This document shows positions 5,284 through 5,457 of a stretch of DNA of 5,457 nucleotides, piece after piece. Where the stretch lies: assembly GCA_903842845.1 (NCBI GenBank), contig CAIMNN010000581.1, positions 1-5,457 of the forward strand. Reading direction: 5' to 3'. The DNA comes from an uncultured Acidobacteriaceae bacterium (lineage in GTDB: Bacteria > Acidobacteriota > Terriglobia > Terriglobales > Acidobacteriaceae). Under the pieces are notes generated by a model. That model was given only the letters and a program-made list of their open reading frames with translations. It did no database searches and had not been told where the DNA came from. Each line of letters opens with the position of its first letter. The first letter of the stretch is position 1. The position numbers were made by a program, and so were the translations under genes.

Positions 5284-5290
5284 CTGAGCG

Positions 5291-5457
5291 ATGGAAGAGA
5301 AAGATTTTTTCAACGAGACCACGGAGTTGCGCACCCACCAGTTGAGCTGCCCCAAGTGTGGCCAGCCGGGCGAGTACAAGGTGAGCTGGGTTGTCCGGCG
5401 CAAAAAGCCGCAGTTGCCGCCCAGGGCCGACGAGCGCGACCGGGCCAAATTCGCCAA
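5291..5457 (+). CDS. Zinc-ribbon-like hypothetical protein, 5' part only
   Basis: The frame opens at ATG 5291 and remains open to the window edge, giving 55 complete codons; the 3' end is missing. The product begins MEEKDFFNETTELRTHQ, followed by CPKCG with Cys20 and Cys23, then a short strand-like stretch (YKVSWVVRRKK) and a charged segment (RADERDRAKFA). One CxxC pair suggests half of a zinc ribbon, with the second pair expected beyond the window. There is no signal peptide, so it is probably cytoplasmic. I recall similar short zinc-ribbon hypotheticals from acidobacteria but no function. It is divergent from the VOC gene across an 81-bp gap that includes an inverted repeat; TAGAAT at 5260-5265 may be its -10 element, though no good -35 is seen. 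Confidence 0.72.
   Translation, partial: MEEKDFFNETTELRTHQLSCPKCGQPGEYKVSWVVRRKKPQLPPRADERDRAKFA

Noticed and set aside
1..5457. CRISPR array, insertion sequence, phage attachment site or defence island
   Set aside because: No regularly spaced repeats with unique spacers, no transposase, integrase, nuclease or toxin-antitoxin genes were seen.

Overview
The window reads as a stretch of moderately GC-rich chromosome, most likely from the Acidobacteriota and probably close to the Koribacter/Terriglobia group. I infer this from the gene content recalled from that phylum: a multi-domain TonB-like envelope protein with a preceding globular module, a tiny Lys-rich protein ending in a KHKKK stretch, and a CPKCG zinc-ribbon protein beginning MEEKDFFNETTE. 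No taxonomic marker gene is present, so this stays an inference.

Layout. Bases 1-846 hold no credible gene. They contain a chain of inverted repeats between about 340 and 680, including a perfect 10-bp stem abutting a perfect 8-bp stem. Next comes a divergent pair: a MarC-family membrane protein on the minus strand (847-1533, GTG start) and a TrmJ/SpoU-type tRNA methyltransferase on the plus strand (1600-2364, TTG start). Their 66-bp gap carries a 13-bp AT-rich palindrome. A 152-bp AT-rich spacer with a good sigma70-like promoter and a 5'-UTR hairpin leads to the dominant gene (2517-4541). It encodes a 674-residue exported protein with two Pro/Ala/Gln-rich linkers, a central globular module, a TonB-like C-terminal domain and an unusual disordered tail. 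A strong, roughly symmetric terminator (4556-4594) follows.

On the far side of that terminator two minus-strand genes converge on it: a 56-residue very basic protein (4609-4779) and, upstream of it, a VOC (glyoxalase-fold) protein (4850-5209) with a strong ribosome binding site. Diverging from the VOC gene is the 5' end of a zinc-ribbon protein (5291 to the window edge). The 81-bp gap between them holds a perfect 7-bp inverted repeat.

The genes do not form one pathway. Two are housekeeping-like (tRNA modification, MarC membrane protein), one is a large envelope protein lacking ExbB/ExbD neighbours, and the rest are small proteins of unknown role. The points most worth a second look are the TonB-like protein, which lacks the signatures of a PMF-coupled TonB, the structured noncoding block at 340-680, and the small basic gene, which is easy to miss by length cut-off.
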